This document shows positions 31,064 to 39,094 of a stretch of 64,000 nt of DNA, one piece after another. The stretch comes from JABWAN01 sp041918175 (GTDB lineage: Bacteria; Zhuqueibacterota; Zhuqueibacteria; Zhuqueibacterales; Zhuqueibacteraceae): NCBI GenBank assembly GCA_041918175.1, contig JAYRWE010000007.1, positions 119,087 through 183,086 of the forward strand, written 5' to 3'. The notes beneath the pieces were generated by a model. The model saw only the letters and a list, made by a program, of their open reading frames with translations. It was not told the origin of the DNA and ran no database searches. Position 1 is the first letter of the stretch, and each line of letters opens with the position of its first letter. A program made the translations under genes and the position numbers.

Positions 31064-34000
31064 AGCCCACACGATTCGTTCTCCTTCTCCTGCTTTTGTG
31101 CGCGACCGTATTCGCGCAGCCCAAGCCCGCGGCCAGTGCGCGACCGAAAAGCGCGGCCCGTTTGCTGCAAGTGGAAGTCTTCCACTTCGGCGAGAACGGC
31201 GAAAGAAAAGCCGAAGCCGGCCTCATCGTCACGCTCAAACAAAACGGCGCGAGCAAAGAGACCAGCGACCTGGGCCAATGCGACCTCGCATTGCCGGAGG
31301 GCTATGCTGCCGGCGAAATCGTCGTGCTCGTGGTTGAAAAAAACGATTGGCGCATTCGCTACCCGCTCGACGGCGAGGCGCGCATTCCGTCTGATTTGAA
31401 AAAAGAAACCGTTGAAGTGGAACTGCTGCCGGTCGGCTCGAAGCTGTTTTGGACGAACGACCGCATCGAAAAGTTCGTGCGCGACTTGGCGAAAAAATCC
31501 ACGCAACAAGTGCCGACCAAAGACGCGAACGAAACGGTTGATTTTGGCCGCTTCATAAAAGAATGGGCCGTGCAATACGGCTTTAGCATTGAGCAGGCCG
31601 AAGAGGAAATTGGCCGATGGCGCGCGGAGATCGTGGCGAAGTCGGATGATTATAAAAAGCTCGGCCTCGCCGCTTTTGTTGAAAAGAATTTTCCTGAAGC
31701 CGCGAAGAATTTTACCGCCGCGTTCGCGCAAGACAGCACGCAGTTGGCCGCGACGAAAAAGCAGAAGCAGGCTTTGGAGGAAAAAGAAAAGCAGCTTACG
31801 GCGCAGACGATTGAAAACGCGCGCTTGGCCGGCGATTCTTATTTTAACGACAATCAGTTTGAGAAATCGTTGATCAAATACCAAAGTGCGCAGCAGTTTG
31901 TGGATAAAACTCAATCGCCGCAGCAATGGGCCGATCTCGCGCTAGTGATGGGTAAAGCCAATCGAGAGCTTGGCATTCGCGCCGCAGGCGAAAAAATTCA
32001 GGTGTATTTGAGCGCGGCGCAGCAAGCCTATCAACAAGCCGGCGAAGTTTGGTCGCGAGAGCGCGAGCCGGAGGGATGGGCTTCGGTGCAGAATGGCTTG
32101 GGAAATGTGTTGAGCAACTTGGGCACGCGCACGGGCGGCGAAGAAGGAGCGAAATTGCTCAAGGCCTCGGTGACGGCGTATGAAAATGCGCTGGAGGTGA
32201 GGACGCGCGAGCAATTGCCGCAAGACTGGGCCATGACGCAAAACAATCTGGGAAATGTGTTGAGTGATTTGGGCACGCGCACGGGCGGGGAAGAAGGGGC
32301 GAAATGGCTGTGGATGTCGGTGACGGCATTTGAAAATGCGCTGGTGGTTTTTACGCGCGAGCAATTGCCGCAACAGTGGGCGACCACGCAAAACAATCTG
32401 GGAAGTGTGTATCAAGATTTGGAGACGCGGACGGGCGGCGAAGAAGGCGCGAAATTGTTGTCGCAGGCGGTGACCGCGTATGAAAATGCGCTGGTGGTTT
32501 TTACGCGCGAGCAATTGCCGCAACAGTGGGCGGCCACGCAGCTAAATCTTGGATCAGCTTTTATTAAACTTGGCCGACATGCTGAAGGCAAAGAAAGCTC
32601 TGAGTATTTTGAAAGAGCAACGCGTGCTTATGAAAACGCTTTGGAAATCAGAACACGAGAAAGCCTGCCACAAGATTGGGCGGCAAGTCAACACGGTTTG
32701 GGAGTAGCCTATGGAGAAGAAGGCATTCGCAGCAGTGGTGAAGAAAGCATTCGCCTCATTAGGAAAGCAGCCGCAGCGTATAGAAATGCTATGGAAGTCT
32801 TCACACGACAGTATCTTCCACAGAATTGGGCGGAAATGCAGAATGGACTAGGAAATGTGTTGAGTGATTTGGGCACGCGGACGGGCGGCGAAGAAGGGGC
32901 GAAATTGCTCAAGGCCTCGGTGACGGCGTATGAAAATGCGCTGGTGGTGAGGACGCGCGAGCAATTGCCGCAAGACTGGGCCATGACGCAAAACAATCTG
33001 GGGAATGTGTATCAAAATTTGGGCACGCGGACGGGCGGCGAAGAGGGGGCGAAATGGCTCAAGGCCTCAGTGACGGCGTATGAAAATGCGCTGGTGGTTT
33101 ATACGCGCGAGCACTTGCCGCAAGACTGGGCCATGACGCAAAACAATCTGGGAACTGTATTGCGTGATTTGGGCACGCGCACGGGCGGCGAAGAAGGGGC
33201 GAAATGGCTCAAGGCCTCGGTGACGGCGTATGAAAGTGCGCTGGTGGTGAGGACGCGCGTGCACTTGCCGCAAGACTGGGCCATGACGCAAAACAATCTG
33301 GGAACTGTATTGCGTGATTTGGGCACGCGCACGGGCGGCGAAGAAGGGGCGAAATTGTTGGCGCAGGCGGTGACGGCGTATGAAAATGCGCTGGTGGTTT
33401 ATACGCGCGAGCAATTGCCGCAAGGCTGGGCCATGACGCAAAACAATCTGGGGAATGTGCTTCGTGAATTGGGGACGCGGACGGGCGGCGAAAAAGGGGC
33501 GAAATGGCTTTTGGCCTCGGTGACGGCGTATGAAAATGCGCTCTTGGTTTATACTTTCGAACACATCCCAACGCACTGGTCAACCGTGCAAAACAACATC
33601 GCCAAAGTTTATGTCCTGCTCGAAGACTGGCCCAACGTCGCCGCCTGCTATGCCAATGTGCTCAAAGTTTATCCGCGTCATGAGAAAGCCTATAAAACTG
33701 CAAGCTCTCTCTATCACGAAGCGTTGTTTAATTTTCCCGAAGCCTTTGTATTAAACCAAAACTGGCTCACGCAATTCCACGCAGACCTTTCCGTACAAAT
33801 CGAATTCGCGGAAAAGCATTTCACCACCGGCCGCTTTGCAGCGTGCGAGCAACGTCTCGCCGGCTTGTTGGCAAACGCAGAAGTGGAGCAGAGCACCAAA
33901 ATCGCGCTGCGCGCCATTGGCATTGCCAACGCGCTGGCGCAGAACAAAACGCAGCAGGTTCCCGCAGCATTAGAAACCTTGCAGCAGAGCCTCGCCGCGC

Positions 34001-34197
34001 AACCCGACACGTTCAAAGTTGGTTGGACCTTCGGAGGCACGAAGCATTTCATCAGCACAAACGAAACGCTCGCGCCGCACCGCGCATGGCTGCTGCAATT
34101 CTTCGCGGCTATCGAGCGCAAAGAGGGGAGAGAGGCGATTTTGGCGGGATTGGAAGAAGTAAAAGCGAGGTTTCGAGAGGCTAATGTTGGCAAGTAA
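31060..34197 (+). CDS. secreted repeat protein (TPR-like, 50-residue units)
   Basis: The protein has 1045 residues from ATG 31060. It has a signal peptide of about 20 residues (MKPTRFVLLLLLLCATVFAQ). An Ig/carboxypeptidase-regulatory-like domain follows (about 35-125), then a helical segment (DFGRFIKEWAVQYGFSIEQA, about 163-182) with a first TPR-like unit (GLAAFVEKNFPEAAKNFTAAF). About ten 50-residue repeats cover roughly residues 345-850, of the type DWAMTQNNLGNVL...GTRTGGEEGAK...SVTAYENALVV. The last 190 residues are helical, with GTKHFISTNETLAPHRAWLLQFF near the end. The repeats are known from TPR proteins attached to TIR, CHAT or NTPase effectors. Being exported, it could contact the periplasmic domain of the TIR protein. 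Confidence 0.85.
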   Translation: MKPTRFVLLLLLLCATVFAQPKPAASARPKSAARLLQVEVFHFGENGERKAEAGLIVTLKQNGASKETSDLGQCDLALPEGYAAGEIVVLVVEKNDWRIRYPLDGEARIPSDLKKETVEVELLPVGSKLFWTNDRIEKFVRDLAKKSTQQVPTKDANETVDFGRFIKEWAVQYGFSIEQAEEEIGRWRAEIVAKSDDYKKLGLAAFVEKNFPEAAKNFTAAFAQDSTQLAATKKQKQALEEKEKQLTAQTIENARLAGDSYFNDNQFEKSLIKYQSAQQFVDKTQSPQQWADLALVMGKANRELGIRAAGEKIQVYLSAAQQAYQQAGEVWSREREPEGWASVQNGLGNVLSNLGTRTGGEEGAKLLKASVTAYENALEVRTREQLPQDWAMTQNNLGNVLSDLGTRTGGEEGAKWLWMSVTAFENALVVFTREQLPQQWATTQNNLGSVYQDLETRTGGEEGAKLLSQAVTAYENALVVFTREQLPQQWAATQLNLGSAFIKLGRHAEGKESSEYFERATRAYENALEIRTRESLPQDWAASQHGLGVAYGEEGIRSSGEESIRLIRKAAAAYRNAMEVFTRQYLPQNWAEMQNGLGNVLSDLGTRTGGEEGAKLLKASVTAYENALVVRTREQLPQDWAMTQNNLGNVYQNLGTRTGGEEGAKWLKASVTAYENALVVYTREHLPQDWAMTQNNLGTVLRDLGTRTGGEEGAKWLKASVTAYESALVVRTRVHLPQDWAMTQNNLGTVLRDLGTRTGGEEGAKLLAQAVTAYENALVVYTREQLPQGWAMTQNNLGNVLRELGTRTGGEKGAKWLLASVTAYENALLVYTFEHIPTHWSTVQNNIAKVYVLLEDWPNVAACYANVLKVYPRHEKAYKTASSLYHEALFNFPEAFVLNQNWLTQFHADLSVQIEFAEKHFTTGRFAACEQRLAGLLANAEVEQSTKIALRAIGIANALAQNKTQQVPAALETLQQSLAAQPDTFKVGWTFGGTKHFISTNETLAPHRAWLLQFFAAIERKEGREAILAGLEEVKARFREANVGK
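32101..33600 (+). repeat. tandem 150-bp coding repeats (about ten units)
   Basis: The repeats keep an exact 150-base register: GGCACGCG(C/G)ACGGGCGGCGAAGAAG recurs at about 32122, 32272, 32422, 32872, 33022, 33172, 33322 and 33472. Units starting at 32551 and 32701 are diverged, and the unit near 33600 is partial. Units at 33151 and 33301 are nearly identical in DNA, including silent positions, which points to recent duplication by unequal exchange. Confidence 0.9.
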
Positions 34198-34232
34198 GCT
34201 TATGGTAATGGACCTGCACCTTTTCCCTTGTC

Positions 34233-34577
34233 TCAAGCTTCATCAAGTTGTAGGGCAAGGCGCAACCGTAGATTGGTCTCACGGAGCAGCGTTTGAGAGG
34301 CTTCCCCGATTTCGCCGTAGATGATGCTTTTTTCGATCGTACAAAGCTTGTGAAGGCGAATGGCGGAATCTTTTTTAAGGCCGGTTGCTGCAAAATCCGG
34401 ATGAGACGCGGCAATAATCAAGTCGGTAACACGCGTTGCTTTGTGGGGCTGTGAAGTGATGAAAGCAACGATGACTTCGTTTTCCTCAACAGACGAGACA
34501 ATCACAGCGGGACGGCGTTTGGTCGTCGTCAAATCGCTAAAAGGGAAAGGGGTGAGCACGAAGGTTCCGCGTTTCAT
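34233..34577 (-). CDS. type II toxin, PemK/MazF family
   Basis: The protein has 114 residues. MKRGTFVLTPFPFSDLTTTKRRPAVIVSS is the N-terminal MazF/PemK segment, with the RP(A/V)V(I/V) strand that frames the RNA-cleavage site. VAFITSQPH corresponds to the conserved T/S strand after it, and AIRLHKLCTIEKS to the later core strand. MazF-like toxins cut mRNA in the cytoplasm. The gene follows the antitoxin gene with a 4-base overlap on the minus strand, convergent to the repeat-protein gene (35 bases between the stops). Confidence 0.88.
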   Translation of the reverse strand: MKRGTFVLTPFPFSDLTTTKRRPAVIVSSVEENEVIVAFITSQPHKATRVTDLIIAASHPDFAATGLKKDSAIRLHKLCTIEKSIIYGEIGEASQTLLRETNLRLRLALQLDEA

Positions 34578-34891
34578 CGATAAAGCACCTTTAAATCTTC
34601 GTCGCTGTAAATATCTTCCTCCGGCTCGGCCAGAAAGTCGAACGCGCCGCCCGCTTCCGCGAGCTTGGCGATTTCGGCGGCGGGCAAATCTTCGTAAGCC
34701 GTGTTCTGTTCAGAACTCTTCGTCTTAAATAAAACGCTGGCGGTGCGGTTTTCTTCCGCGCCGTGGCCTTCGTCGTCTATCAACAAGATGACGCGAGCCT
34801 TTTTAAGCTGCAGAAGCAGTTTTTGAATTTCCAAAGGAAACCTTAACTCTCCCCGTTCGGAAGTTTCAAGTTTGAATTCGTATGCGTGCAT
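34574..34891 (-). CDS. putative antitoxin of the PemK/MazF pair
   Basis: The protein has 105 residues and is acidic. It begins MHAYEFKLETSERGELRFP, then has VILLIDDEGHGAEENRTASVLF. The end (LAEPEEDIYSDEDLKVLYR) is strongly acidic, as expected for a segment that wraps around a basic toxin. I do not recognise a standard AbrB or RHH DNA-binding fold. It overlaps the toxin gene by 4 bases and comes first, the usual antitoxin-toxin order. Confidence 0.7.
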   Translation of the reverse strand: MHAYEFKLETSERGELRFPLEIQKLLLQLKKARVILLIDDEGHGAEENRTASVLFKTKSSEQNTAYEDLPAAEIAKLAEAGGAFDFLAEPEEDIYSDEDLKVLYR

Positions 34892-35030
34892 GTCGGAATC
34901 ACCTCGGTTTTCATTACCGGTTAGAGCTTGCTATCGTTCTGGTGGAAACATATGCAAGAACTTTTTCTAATGAAAGGGCAATTTCCAAGTTCATCTTTCG
35001 CGGGAGAATGACAATCAAAGCATTTTATTT

Positions 35031-35142
35031 GCGCCGCGCGTGGCTGCTGCAATTCTTCGCAGCCATGGAGCACAAAGAGGGGAGAGAGGCGATCTTGGCG
35101 GGGGTGAAAGAGGTGAGGGCGAATTTCAACGCAGCAAAATAG
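35031..35142 (+). pseudogene. remnant 1 of the repeat-protein gene 3' end
   Basis: From 35031 the frame reads RRAWLLQFFAAMEHKEGREAIL and on to a TAG at 35140-35142. It matches the last 37 or so residues of the 31060-34197 protein (HRAWLLQFFAAIERKEGREAIL...). DNA identity is high, including TGGCTGCTGCAATTCTTCGC. It has no start and is cut off abruptly on the 5' side by sequence belonging to the antitoxin promoter region. Confidence 0.8.
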
Positions 35143-35224
35143 GTTGTTGCGGCTCGCGCACTTTTCTCCTATATTTTAATCAAAATAATCAGCACATGAA
35201 AACTTGCCTGAAACGAGAATTGCC

Positions 35225-35464
35225 ATGTATCAACCCAACCTGCTTGATCGCATTCATGTTGCCCCCCACGTCAGCGGTGGAAAACCGTGTATTCGCGGCA
35301 CGCGCATCGATATCGCCGTAATCCTTGATGGTTTGGCCGAGGGCCTGACCGCGGAGCAGCTTATCGATCACTACCCGCAACTCATCGTTGACGATATTCG
35401 CGCGGCGTTAGTCTATGCCGCCGAGTTGTCGCGTGAAAATATTTGGAAAGTCGCCGCGGCGTGA
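35225..35464 (+). CDS. DUF433 antitoxin
   Basis: The protein has 79 residues from ATG 35225. DRIHVAPHVSGGKPCIRGTRI, then DIAVILDGLAEGLTAEQLIDHYPQL and VDDIRAALVYAAELSREN, are the classic DUF433 helix-turn-helix sequence. DUF433 proteins are DNA-binding antitoxins paired with DUF5615 PIN-like toxins. The stop overlaps the toxin start by one base (TGATG). A TATATT box lies at about 35172, some 50 bases upstream. Confidence 0.88.
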   Translation: MYQPNLLDRIHVAPHVSGGKPCIRGTRIDIAVILDGLAEGLTAEQLIDHYPQLIVDDIRAALVYAAELSRENIWKVAAA

Positions 35465-35832
35465 TGAAGTTGAAGTTAGATGAAAACCTTTCGCGTCATC
35501 TCAAGCAGAGTTTGAGCGCTTATCAGCACGACGTGGCAACTGCCGCTGATGAAGGCCTGCTTTCGCAACCTGATACCGTGGTTGCCGCCGTGGCGCGCAA
35601 TGAAGGCCGCGTGCTGTTCACACTCGACGTTGAATTTGGCGACTTGAGAAAATATCCGCTTGGAAGCCATCCCGGCATTATTTTATTTCGGCCAAGAACA
35701 TTCGGGCCTCTGGCGGTGAATCAATTTGTTGAAGATTTTGTGCGTCGCACGACACTAGAACCGCTGGCCGGTTGTGTCGTCATCGTCGAGCCTTTGCGTA
35801 TCCGCGTTCGATCTCCACACGCCACACCGTAA
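35464..35832 (+). CDS. DUF5615 (PIN-like) toxin
   Basis: The protein has 122 residues from ATG 35464. MKLKLDENLSRHLKQSLSAYQHDV carries the first acidic residues (D6, E7) of the Mut7-C/PIN-like fold. VAAVARNEGRVLFTLDVEFGDLRKYP gives the second Asp pair (LDxxFxD), and GIILFRP completes the domain. These proteins are predicted ribonucleases. The pairing with DUF433 is standard. The last 20 residues (IVEPLRIRVRSPHATP) are typical of the family. Confidence 0.85.
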   Translation: MKLKLDENLSRHLKQSLSAYQHDVATAADEGLLSQPDTVVAAVARNEGRVLFTLDVEFGDLRKYPLGSHPGIILFRPRTFGPLAVNQFVEDFVRRTTLEPLAGCVVIVEPLRIRVRSPHATP

Positions 35833-35865
35833 GAACGATTTCCTACCCATTTGAAATCTTTCTCA

Positions 35866-36044
35866 ACACGTTCAAAGTCGGCTGGTCGTTCGAAGGCACG
35901 AAGCACTTCATCAGCACGAACGAAACGCTCGCGCCGCACCGCGCGTGGCTGCTGCAATTCTTCGCGGCCATCGAGCACAAAGCGGGGAGAGAGGCAATCT
36001 TGGCGGGGGTGAAAGAGGTGAGGGGGAGGTTTAAAATGAAGTAA
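35866..36044 (+). pseudogene. remnant 2 of the repeat-protein gene 3' end
   Basis: From about 35866 the frame encodes NTFKVGWSFEGTKHFISTNE, then TLAPHRAWLLQFFAAIEHKA and the tail KEVRGRFKMK with a TAA at 36042-36044. It corresponds to the last 59 or so residues of the 31060-34197 protein. It begins 33 bases after the DUF5615 stop. Remnants 1 and 2 share GCGGGGGTGAAAGAGGTGAGG, which the intact gene lacks, so they are closer to each other. Confidence 0.85.
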
Positions 36045-36111
36045 AAAAGCCGCACGCAAAGGCGCGAAGCCGCAAAGGAACGTGTTCTTGAAAAGCCATT
36101 GATCGCGGCAG

Positions 36112-36402
36112 TTATATAAAAAGATCAGAATGGGAGCCGGTTCTTTCAAACTTCTTTAAATCCTCAAACATGTCATCCATGCTTTCATAATAGACCAAGT
36201 TTTTTCTCGCGTCGGTATCTTCAAAAGTTTTGCGCGTGGTTTTGTTTGGGATTTTGAAGGGCAGCCGCCGGTGCAGCTTGATTTGATAGAAAAACAGCGC
36301 GATTGCCTCTGTGGTGGAGAGTCCTAGCTCTTTAAGAACGCTTTCCACTTCAGTTTTTAATTCCGGCGCAATTTGCGTTTTGAGCACTGCGGTTTGGGGC
36401 AT
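36112..36402 (-). CDS. orphan RelB/DinJ-family antitoxin
   Basis: The protein has 96 residues. MPQTAVLKTQIAPELKTEVE, then VLKELGLSTTEAIALFFYQI and LHRRLPFKIPN, match the ribbon-helix-helix RelB/DinJ family. The C-terminal part (YESMDDMFEDLKKFERTG) would bind a RelE/YafQ toxin. A toxin gene would be expected right after it on the minus strand, but the next sequence is remnant 2 of the repeat-protein gene at 36044, only 67 bases away. The toxin is absent. Confidence 0.83.
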   Translation of the reverse strand: MPQTAVLKTQIAPELKTEVESVLKELGLSTTEAIALFFYQIKLHRRLPFKIPNKTTRKTFEDTDARKNLVYYESMDDMFEDLKKFERTGSHSDLFI

Positions 36403-36520
36403 GAGCTTATCCTCTCAAGTGCAATTGAAAATTCCATGATTCATTGCTGCGCCATAATAGCACAATGCTTAAGCTGATGCAATAGTAGTTTGCGCTGTCA
36501 GCGCTTCCTGAGTGTTGATT

Positions 36521-36585
36521 TTCAAAGTTGCTTCTTCGCAGGCAGGAAGCATTTCATCAGCACGAACGCAGCGCTCGCGCCGCAT
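36521..36585 (+). pseudogene. remnant 3 of the repeat-protein gene
   Basis: TTCAAAGTTG at 36521, then GGAAGCATTTCATCAGCACGA and GCGCTCGCGCCGCAT, follow the DNA of the same 3' region (residues FKVGWTFGGTKHFISTNETLAPH), with a small deletion near the start. It ends exactly where the GH16 gene's stop region begins. This is the shortest and most diverged remnant. Confidence 0.7.
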
Positions 36586-37434
36586 CTAAGGCACCCGCGT
36601 GTAGACGCGCACATAGTCTATTTCCATGCGCTGCGGAAAGATGCTATTATCCACGCCTTGTGCTCCGCCCCAGGCGCCGCCCACTGCAATGTTCAAAAGC
36701 AAATGGAACTGTTTGTCGAACGGCCAAACTTCCCAGCCCTTGCCTTCGTTCGCAAAACTGAAATACTTGACGGAGTCCACGCACACTTCGATCTTCTCGG
36801 GCGACCATTCCAACTCATACACGTGAAACGCAGTCTGCGCATCGGCCACGCGAAGCTTCGCGGTTTTTTGCGTATTGATTTTCCAATAATACTTATTGGT
36901 ATGCACGGAAGCGTGGATCCAGCCGGGATCATATCCGACGTGCTCCATGATGTCGATCTCACCGTTATCGGGCCAACTGCCGTTGCCATATGTCCATTGC
37001 GTGGGCAACATCCAAATGGCCGGCCAGGTGCCGCGACCGGAAGGCAGGTTGGCGCGAATCTCAAAGCGGCCGTAGGTCCAATCGCCTTTATTTCTGGTAA
37101 CCATGCGCGCGGAAGTGTATTCACTGCCGTTCCAACTCTCTCGCCGCGCTTCGATGATGAGTTTGCCGCTTTCCACGCGCGCATTCTCCGCGCGGCGCGC
37201 GGTGTAGTATTGCAATTCCTGATTGCCCCAGCCATGACCGCCGACATCATAATCCCATTTACTGGGATTGGGGAGTCCATCGGTTTCAAACTCATCCGAC
37301 CAAACAAGTTGCCAGCCGGAAGTTTTGCTGCCGTTGTCCTCCGGCGGCGAATTGGGAGATGATTTATCACAGCACGTGAAGGACAGGACGGCGAGCGTGA
37401 TTGACAGAAAGGGCTTTCGCATTTTGATGACCAT
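36586..37434 (-). CDS. GH16 family glycoside hydrolase (lipoprotein)
   Basis: The protein has 282 residues from ATG 37434 (ATG 37422 is also possible). The N-terminus MRKPFLSITLAVLSFTCCDK is a lipoprotein signal with Cys after a hydrophobic core. The GH16 domain has WQLVWSDEFETDGLPNPSKW, WTYGRFEIRANLPSGRGTWPAIWMLP and the catalytic GEIDIMEHVG (nucleophile and acid/base glutamates in ExDxxE). These enzymes cut beta-1,3 or mixed-linkage glucans (laminarinase, lichenase) by a retaining mechanism. It is last in the operon after the symporter, 35 bases downstream of it. Confidence 0.92.
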   Translation of the reverse strand: MVIKMRKPFLSITLAVLSFTCCDKSSPNSPPEDNGSKTSGWQLVWSDEFETDGLPNPSKWDYDVGGHGWGNQELQYYTARRAENARVESGKLIIEARRESWNGSEYTSARMVTRNKGDWTYGRFEIRANLPSGRGTWPAIWMLPTQWTYGNGSWPDNGEIDIMEHVGYDPGWIHASVHTNKYYWKINTQKTAKLRVADAQTAFHVYELEWSPEKIEVCVDSVKYFSFANEGKGWEVWPFDKQFHLLLNIAVGGAWGGAQGVDNSIFPQRMEIDYVRVYTRVP

Positions 37435-37469
37435 AAAATTTAACACATGAAAAACGAATAAGCAGACGA

Positions 37470-39074
37470 CTACCGAAACGTCCACCACAGCGCCAAGAGA
37501 ATCACGAGCAGCACGGCAGAAGCGCCGATATTCACACCATTCCACTTGTGCTCAAATTTGTGTTCATGATCGACCGTGGCATAAGTGAGATTCTTAAGCT
37601 GCACGCGCGTCGGAGCCGGAGTCATCAAACTCACGAGCACGAGCACGGCGGAGCAAACCACAAACAAGAAGACCGCGTAATGCAGAAAATTTACCGTGGC
37701 GACGTAGCGCAAAAAGTCGTTGGTGAGCGGCGAGATTTTATGCTGAATCTCCACGATGAAACGAAACGCGCCCAGCACCAGCCCGGTCAACAAGGAAGCA
37801 ATCGCGCCTTTGCCGTTGCCGCGCTGCCAAAGAATGCCGAACAAGAAGCATGCAGCAATCGGCGGCGAAACGTAAGCCTGCACGCTTTGCAAATAAACGT
37901 ACATGCGCTCGTCGCTCAACAAGCCGATGAACGGGATCCACAACAAGCCCAACGCCACCATGGCCACCGTCGCGAGTCGCCCGAAATGCACCACTGCGGC
38001 GTCGTCGGCTTGCGGCCGCAGGCGTTTGAAAATATCAATCGTGAGCAGCGTCGAGGTTGAATTGAACATTGCACTCAACGAAGACATAAGAGCAGCGAGC
38101 AGTCCCGCCACAACGAGGCCTTTGAGCCCGGTGGGCAACAGTGTCGTCACCATCCATGCGTACGCGCGGTCGCCGGTCACTTCTCCTTTCGAAAGGCTGA
38201 ATGCAATCACGCCGGGCAGCACGAGAATGAACACCGGCAAAATTTTCAAGAAACCGGCGAACACCGTGCCGCTGCGCGCGTGATCGAGATTCTTCGCGCT
38301 CAGCACGCGTTGCACGATGTATTGATCCGTGCACCAATACCATAAGCCCAAAATCGGCGCGCCAAACACAACGCCAGTCCATGGAAAATCCGGATCGCTC
38401 ATCGGCTTGAACATGCTCCAAAAATCCGGCGGCGTGCTCGCCACCACCGCATCCCACCCTCCGGCTTGATTTAAACCGATAAGCGTGAGCGCCACGGAGC
38501 CGATGATGAGAATGAACATTTGCATGAGATCGGTGTAGATCACCGCGGCGAGGCCGCCAATCACAGTGTAGAGGCCGGTGGCAAGCACGATGACAACCGC
38601 GGAAGTGTACATGTCCCATCCCACCACGGCGTGCAAGAGGATGCCGCCCGCGTATAGCGAAATGGAGATCTTCGTCAACACGTACGCAATGATGGAGACG
38701 ATGCTGAGATAATAACGCGACGCGCTATTGTAGCGGCGTTCGAGAAATTCCGGCATCGTGAACACGCCAGAACGCAAATAAAACGGCGTGAATACCCAGC
38801 CGAGCAAAAGAATGAGTAGGATGGCGAGCCATTCAAAGTGGCCCACGGCCAAACCCGATTTCGAGCCCGTGCCCGCGAGGCCGAGAAAATGCTCGCTCGA
38901 AATGTTCGTGGCAAAGAGAGAAGCGCCGATCGCGATCCAACCCACGTTGCGGCCTGCCAGGAAGTAGTCCGTCGTGCTTTTGCCGCGTTTGCGGAAATAC
39001 AAACCAATGCTCATCACGGCGAGGAAGTAAACTGCCACGATGATAAAATCAAGCGGAGCGAGTGCGCCAGTCAT
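37470..39074 (-). CDS. Na+/solute symporter (SSS family, SGLT-like)
   Basis: The protein has 534 residues and about 13-14 membrane spans. Hallmarks are GKSTTDYFLAGRNVGWIAIGASLFATNISSEHFLGLAG near the N-terminus, the GGLAAVIYTDLMQMFILI helix, WYWCTDQYIVQRVLSAKN, and LMSSLSAMFNSTSTLLTIDIF. The sequence is closest in pattern to sugar-transporting SGLT-type members found beside glycoside hydrolases. It would import mono- or disaccharides with sodium across the inner membrane. It lies between the GH3 gene (20 bases upstream) and the GH16 gene, consistent with uptake of glucan products. Confidence 0.92.
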   Translation of the reverse strand: MTGALAPLDFIIVAVYFLAVMSIGLYFRKRGKSTTDYFLAGRNVGWIAIGASLFATNISSEHFLGLAGTGSKSGLAVGHFEWLAILLILLLGWVFTPFYLRSGVFTMPEFLERRYNSASRYYLSIVSIIAYVLTKISISLYAGGILLHAVVGWDMYTSAVVIVLATGLYTVIGGLAAVIYTDLMQMFILIIGSVALTLIGLNQAGGWDAVVASTPPDFWSMFKPMSDPDFPWTGVVFGAPILGLWYWCTDQYIVQRVLSAKNLDHARSGTVFAGFLKILPVFILVLPGVIAFSLSKGEVTGDRAYAWMVTTLLPTGLKGLVVAGLLAALMSSLSAMFNSTSTLLTIDIFKRLRPQADDAAVVHFGRLATVAMVALGLLWIPFIGLLSDERMYVYLQSVQAYVSPPIAACFLFGILWQRGNGKGAIASLLTGLVLGAFRFIVEIQHKISPLTNDFLRYVATVNFLHYAVFLFVVCSAVLVLVSLMTPAPTRVQLKNLTYATVDHEHKFEHKWNGVNIGASAVLLVILLALWWTFR

Positions 39075-39094
39075 ATGGATTCCTCTCCTCGAAA

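Noticed and set aside
32101..33600. CRISPR array
   Set aside because: The regular 150-base spacing comes from in-frame protein repeats; there are no short repeats with unique spacers and no cas genes. No CRISPR was seen in the rest of the window.
34198..36585. integron cassette array
   Set aside because: TA modules in a row suggest cassettes, but they lie on both strands, no attC-like paired sites surround them, and no integrase gene is present. The shared borders are gene remnants instead.
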